Assembly (NCBI RefSeq): GCF_031581265.1
Contig: NZ_JAVLBQ010000005.1
Coordinates: 52,486-116,485, forward strand
Reading direction: 5' to 3'
Source of the DNA: Gracilimonas sp031581265
GTDB lineage: Bacteria; Bacteroidota; Rhodothermia; Balneolales; Balneolaceae
Length of the DNA: 64,000 bases
A program made the position numbers and the translations under genes. Position 1 is the first letter of the stretch. Each line of letters starts with the position of its first letter. The notes beneath the pieces were generated by a model. That model worked only from the letters and a program-made list of their open reading frames with translations. It did no database searches and was not told the origin of the DNA. Positions 60,642-64,000 of this stretch are shown here, in pieces.

Positions 60642-63494
60642 TTGCAACATAATATCGTAGTACGCGGTGCACGCGAGCACAACCTTAAAAATATTGATAT
60701 TGATATCCCCCGCGACCAATTGGTTGTGATAACCGGTTTATCCGGGTCCGGAAAATCATCGCTGGCCTTCGACACCATTTATGCTGAAGGTCAGCGTCGT
60801 TTTCTGGAATCTTTGTCAGCGTACGCACGCCAGTTTTTGGGTATGATGGAACGCCCTGCCGTTGATTTCATTGACGGCCTCTCCCCTGTCATCTCCATCG
60901 ATCAAAAAACCACCAATCGTAATCCTCGTTCTACTGTTGGTACGGTGACTGAAATCTATGATTTTTTACGCTTGTTGTATGCCCGGATCGGTATTCCTTA
61001 TTCCTATAGAACCGGGAATAAAATGAAAAAGCAATCTGCCGATCAGGTGGTGGCTTCCGTTATGGACATGCCCGAAGGAACTAGAGCCTACTGTTTAGCA
61101 CCTGTAGTACGTGGAAGAAAAGGGCATTATCGTGAATTATTTGAACAGACTATAAAAAAAGGCTTTGTAAGTGCCCGAATAGATGGTGAATTTCATGATC
61201 TGGAAGATGACATGAAGTTAGATCGGTATAAAACACACAATATTGAAATTGTGGTAGATCGATTTGTGATCTCTCCTAAAAGTGAAAAACGCATTGCAGA
61301 AAGTATTCGCCTTGCACTTGAAATAGCAGATGGAAATGTAATTCTGGCTATCAAAGATGAAGATGAAGTCCATGACAAGCTTTATTCTCAAAATCTTTTC
61401 GATCCGGAAAGTGGGCTCGCATATGAAGATCCTGCTCCTAATTTATTTTCATTTAACTCTCCTTACGGAAATTGTAAAGAATGCGAAGGACTTGGCTACA
61501 CCTATGATGTAAGCTGGAAATTACTTGTCCCAAATAATGAACAAAGTATTGCAGACGGGGGCATTCGCTTTTTAGGAGAACCGCGAGATATCTTTGTTTT
61601 CAAACAGTTAAAAGCCATTTTGGAAAGTTTCGACTTGGATTTTGAAGCTCCCATCAAAGACTATCCTGATGAGCTAAAAGAAGTTCTTATGAATGGAAGC
61701 GGAGATGTAAAATACTCCGTTAGCTATGATTTCAAGGACAACTCAGTAACCTACAAACACAAGTTTGAAGGCCTCCGGAACACGATCTTAGACCAATATG
61801 AAAATAGTAAATCCAATAAGCAACGAGATAAGGCCAAAGCTTTTATGGATAAAATCACATGCCCGGAATGTGATGGCGGCAGGCTAAATAAAGAAGCTTT
61901 ATCCTATAAAATTGATGGATACAACATCCATGATCTCGTACAGATGGATATTCAAGAATTACGGGATACACTCTACGGGATCAAATTAACAGAACGTCAG
62001 CAGACCATTGGAGTCCAGGTATTAAAAGAAATTCGGGATCGTCTCGATTTCTTACTGAATGTAGGGTTGAATTACTTAAGCATAGATCGTGAAGCTCAAA
62101 CACTAAGTGGTGGCGAAGCTCAGCGAATTAGACTTGCTACTCAGATAGGAACCCAACTGGTCGGTGTTCTATATATTCTGGATGAGCCAAGTATTGGACT
62201 TCACCAGCGGGATAATATCAAGCTCATAAAATCCTTAGAAACACTCCGAGATTTAGGCAATTCCGTGATCGTTGTTGAACATGACAGAGAGACTATAGAA
62301 CATGCCGATTTCGTAGTGGATCTTGGTCCGGGCGCAGGTGTGAATGGCGGCTACATTGTAACTTCGGGCAAACCTAATGAATTAGATCCCGATTCTGATA
62401 CTGCCAAGTTCCTGCGTGATGAAGAAGTTATAGAAGTTCCAGGAAAGCGCAGAAAAGGTAATAATAAAACAATAGAGGTAACCAATACCCGTGGTCACAA
62501 CCTCAAAAATCAAAATCTTGAAGTCCCCCTCGGGAAATTTATTTGCGTGACCGGGGTCAGCGGAAGTGGAAAAAGCTCATTGATCAACCAAACGTTAGTA
62601 CCAATTCTTTCCAATCATTTCTACAAATCCAAGACTGTTCCCCTTCCCTACGATTCAGTGAAAGGTATCGATAATGTGGACAAAATCATTTCCATTGATC
62701 AAAGCCCGATTGGCCGAACTCCAAGGTCAAATCCCGGCACCTACACCAAAGTCTTTGACTACATCCGGCGATTATTTGCCGAACTACCCGAATCAAAAAT
62801 TAGAGGGTACGATCAAGGCCGATTTTCATTTAATGTGAAAGGCGGAAGGTGTGAAGCTTGTAATGGAGATGGTGTTCGAAAAATAGAAATGAATTTCCTT
62901 CCTGATGTTTACGTGACCTGTGAAACCTGTAATGGCAAACGCTACAACCGGGAAACACTGGAAATTTACTATAAGGGCAAAAACATCTCTGATGTATTAA
63001 AAATGCCGATCAGAGATGCAGCTGAATTCTTCGATGCCCAGCCCGCAATCAGCCGCAAGCTGGATACTTTAGTTGATGTAGGACTTGGTTATCTCACCCT
63101 GGGGCAATCTTCCACAACCCTGTCCGGGGGCGAAGCGCAACGCATCAAACTGGCACGGGAACTCTCCAAAGTTGGCACCGGAGATACTCTTTATGTAATG
63201 GATGAACCAACCACCGGACTCCATTTCCAGGATGTTCGAATGTTGGTAAATGTAATTCAGAAACTGGTTGAAAAAGGCAATACGGTTATTGTGATAGAAC
63301 ATAATCTCGACCTAATCAAAGCCGCAGACTGGATTATTGACATGGGTCCTGAAGGCGGCCGTGGCGGTGGGGAGATCATTGCTCAGGATACGCCTGAAGA
63401 AGTCGCGAATATTGAACATTCAGAAACCGGAAAGTTTTTAAAGCAGGAATTTGAAAGGTTAAATCGGGTTTTAACACTAAAAATCGACAAATAA
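60642..63494 (+). CDS. uvrA: Excinuclease ABC subunit A
   Basis: DNA damage sensor of nucleotide excision repair, an ABC ATPase dimer. First Walker A GLSGSGKSSLAFD (about 31-43), second GVSGSGKSSLINQ, both signature motifs (LSGGEAQRIRLATQ; LSGGEAQRIKLAREL) and Walker B motifs (ILDEPSIGLHQRD; VMDEPTTGLHFQD) are intact. Zinc modules: CPECDGGRL and CEACNGDG...CETCNGKRY are present, but the N-terminal module keeps only NCKECEG; the partner CxxC in front of FSFNSPYG is replaced by FDPE, as I recall in Bacteroidota UvrA. The likely start is TTG at 60642, giving MQHNIVVRGAREHNLKNI. Length 950 normal. Confidence 0.96.
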   Translation: MQHNIVVRGAREHNLKNIDIDIPRDQLVVITGLSGSGKSSLAFDTIYAEGQRRFLESLSAYARQFLGMMERPAVDFIDGLSPVISIDQKTTNRNPRSTVGTVTEIYDFLRLLYARIGIPYSYRTGNKMKKQSADQVVASVMDMPEGTRAYCLAPVVRGRKGHYRELFEQTIKKGFVSARIDGEFHDLEDDMKLDRYKTHNIEIVVDRFVISPKSEKRIAESIRLALEIADGNVILAIKDEDEVHDKLYSQNLFDPESGLAYEDPAPNLFSFNSPYGNCKECEGLGYTYDVSWKLLVPNNEQSIADGGIRFLGEPRDIFVFKQLKAILESFDLDFEAPIKDYPDELKEVLMNGSGDVKYSVSYDFKDNSVTYKHKFEGLRNTILDQYENSKSNKQRDKAKAFMDKITCPECDGGRLNKEALSYKIDGYNIHDLVQMDIQELRDTLYGIKLTERQQTIGVQVLKEIRDRLDFLLNVGLNYLSIDREAQTLSGGEAQRIRLATQIGTQLVGVLYILDEPSIGLHQRDNIKLIKSLETLRDLGNSVIVVEHDRETIEHADFVVDLGPGAGVNGGYIVTSGKPNELDPDSDTAKFLRDEEVIEVPGKRRKGNNKTIEVTNTRGHNLKNQNLEVPLGKFICVTGVSGSGKSSLINQTLVPILSNHFYKSKTVPLPYDSVKGIDNVDKIISIDQSPIGRTPRSNPGTYTKVFDYIRRLFAELPESKIRGYDQGRFSFNVKGGRCEACNGDGVRKIEMNFLPDVYVTCETCNGKRYNRETLEIYYKGKNISDVLKMPIRDAAEFFDAQPAISRKLDTLVDVGLGYLTLGQSSTTLSGGEAQRIKLARELSKVGTGDTLYVMDEPTTGLHFQDVRMLVNVIQKLVEKGNTVIVIEHNLDLIKAADWIIDMGPEGGRGGGEIIAQDTPEEVANIEHSETGKFLKQEFERLNRVLTLKIDK

Positions 63495-63682
63495 GACCAA
63501 CTTCGTCCGTATTTCTATGAGTTCCATTTAAAGCATTAATTTGATTATTCTTAACCAAATTTTTTAACCCCTACAAATACACATTTACTCATTTTTTATA
63601 CACTTGTATTAACCGGACAAAACCTCTAATAAACGCTTACAGTTCATTTTCAGGCATAGATTATACTAATATAAAAATTGGG

Positions 63683-64000
63683 TCAAGACAACTTAAGCGG
63701 TTCTTGACGGATGAATGTTAACAATTTTGGATAAATATTTTCTTTACGATAATTAAACAGAAACTCAGACTCTTTTAGATGCAAATAGAACGTGGACGGA
63801 TGCATTCCCCGACATCTTAACCAATCTGGTTTTGGCAAAGCCCCAGAACCCTTCGATGCCATTTATATGACTGGCCGCCCTAACAAATTCATTACGGCCA
63901 TGATCGACCCGAAGGTGTTTGGCATAGCCCAGATCTACCAGTCCGTTATAGCCTCTCCATCCGTCGGAGTGAATAATACTATTGGGACTTACTTTGCCTC
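63683..64000 (-). pseudogene. IS1595-type (ISXO2-like) transposase, C-terminal part, frameshifted and cut by window edge
   Basis: On the minus strand, from the window edge, one frame reads IIHSDGWRGYNGLVDLGYAKHLRVDHGRNEFVRAASHINGIEGFWGFAKTRLVKM, the DDE-type ISXO2 transposase core with the HINGIEGFW block. Homology then jumps to the next frame (RGMHPSTFYLHLKESEF, ending PLKLS) and stops at 63683. One extra base near 63812 explains the shift. The element is more GC-rich than its neighbours, in line with foreign DNA. Only the 3' end is in the window, so family is firm but the element boundary (possibly near GGGTCAAG at 63680) is uncertain. Confidence 0.8.

Noticed and set aside
60642..63494. 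Missing CxxC in the first UvrA zinc module as a novel defect
   Set aside because: As far as I recall this is common in Bacteroidota-type UvrA, so it is noted in the annotation but not claimed as new.
63683..64000. Programmed frameshift in the IS1595-type transposase
   Set aside because: No slippery sequence is visible at the shift and the family is not known to use one; a simple indel explains it.

Overview
The window looks like a chromosomal segment of a moderately AT-rich, heterotrophic marine or halophilic bacterium of the Bacteroidota/Rhodothermota/Balneolota group; a member of the Balneolales is my best guess. This rests on gene style: a PorD-like (DUF4835) protein, a PorV/PorQ-like barrel, 6-bladed beta-propeller lipoproteins, DUF5117-type secreted metalloproteases, VPS10/BNR-repeat secreted proteins, a split ETF-quinone oxidoreductase, a class II DAHP synthase and poor Shine-Dalgarno signals. 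No rRNA, tRNA or CRISPR array was seen, so the placement is inference.

Layout. 1-5.2 kb: the start of an NhaC-type antiporter, two tandem M14 carboxypeptidase-like genes (the first without catalytic residues) and a propeller lipoprotein. 5.3-14 kb: gltX, a WbqC-like protein, a tiny membrane protein abutting a sodium:solute symporter, a membrane hydroxylase and a giant secreted propeller protein. 14-25 kb (minus strand): secreted zinc metalloprotease, hydrolase, rluB-scpB, an aspartoacylase-like gene with a GCS2-CBS fusion, and priA. 25.4-26.1 kb: a decayed REP/RAYT element. 26-33 kb: comM, a DUF4342 protein, trxB, an HtrA protease, hsp20 with a sigma-54-like promoter, and class II DAHP synthase. 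33-37 kb: the 5-oxoprolinase operon pxpABC led by an NRAMP-like transporter without the usual metal ligands. 37-49 kb: small housekeeping genes and a glycine betaine uptake system (OpuA ATPase and permease plus two binding proteins), with a cytochrome c, an M1 peptidase and a porin between. 49.5-53.5 kb: a helix-hairpin-helix/barrel protein, a PorV-like barrel and a PorD-like protein. 53.7-57.8 kb: etfB-etfA-fixC-fixX, in which every intergenic junction carries an inverted-repeat element, one of them an S23-type four-helix-bundle gene. 57.8-63.5 kb: DUF2207 and DUF4382 proteins and uvrA. The window ends in a frameshifted IS1595-type transposase.

The genes fit a protein-degrading, osmolyte-importing aerobe: secreted or periplasmic peptidases (M14, M1, reprolysin-like, HtrA), sodium-coupled uptake, 5-oxoproline salvage, betaine uptake, and electron transfer from flavoprotein dehydrogenases to quinone. 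The most unusual layer is non-coding: several families of short intergenic palindromes, two of them flanking small protein genes that behave like miniature mobile units.
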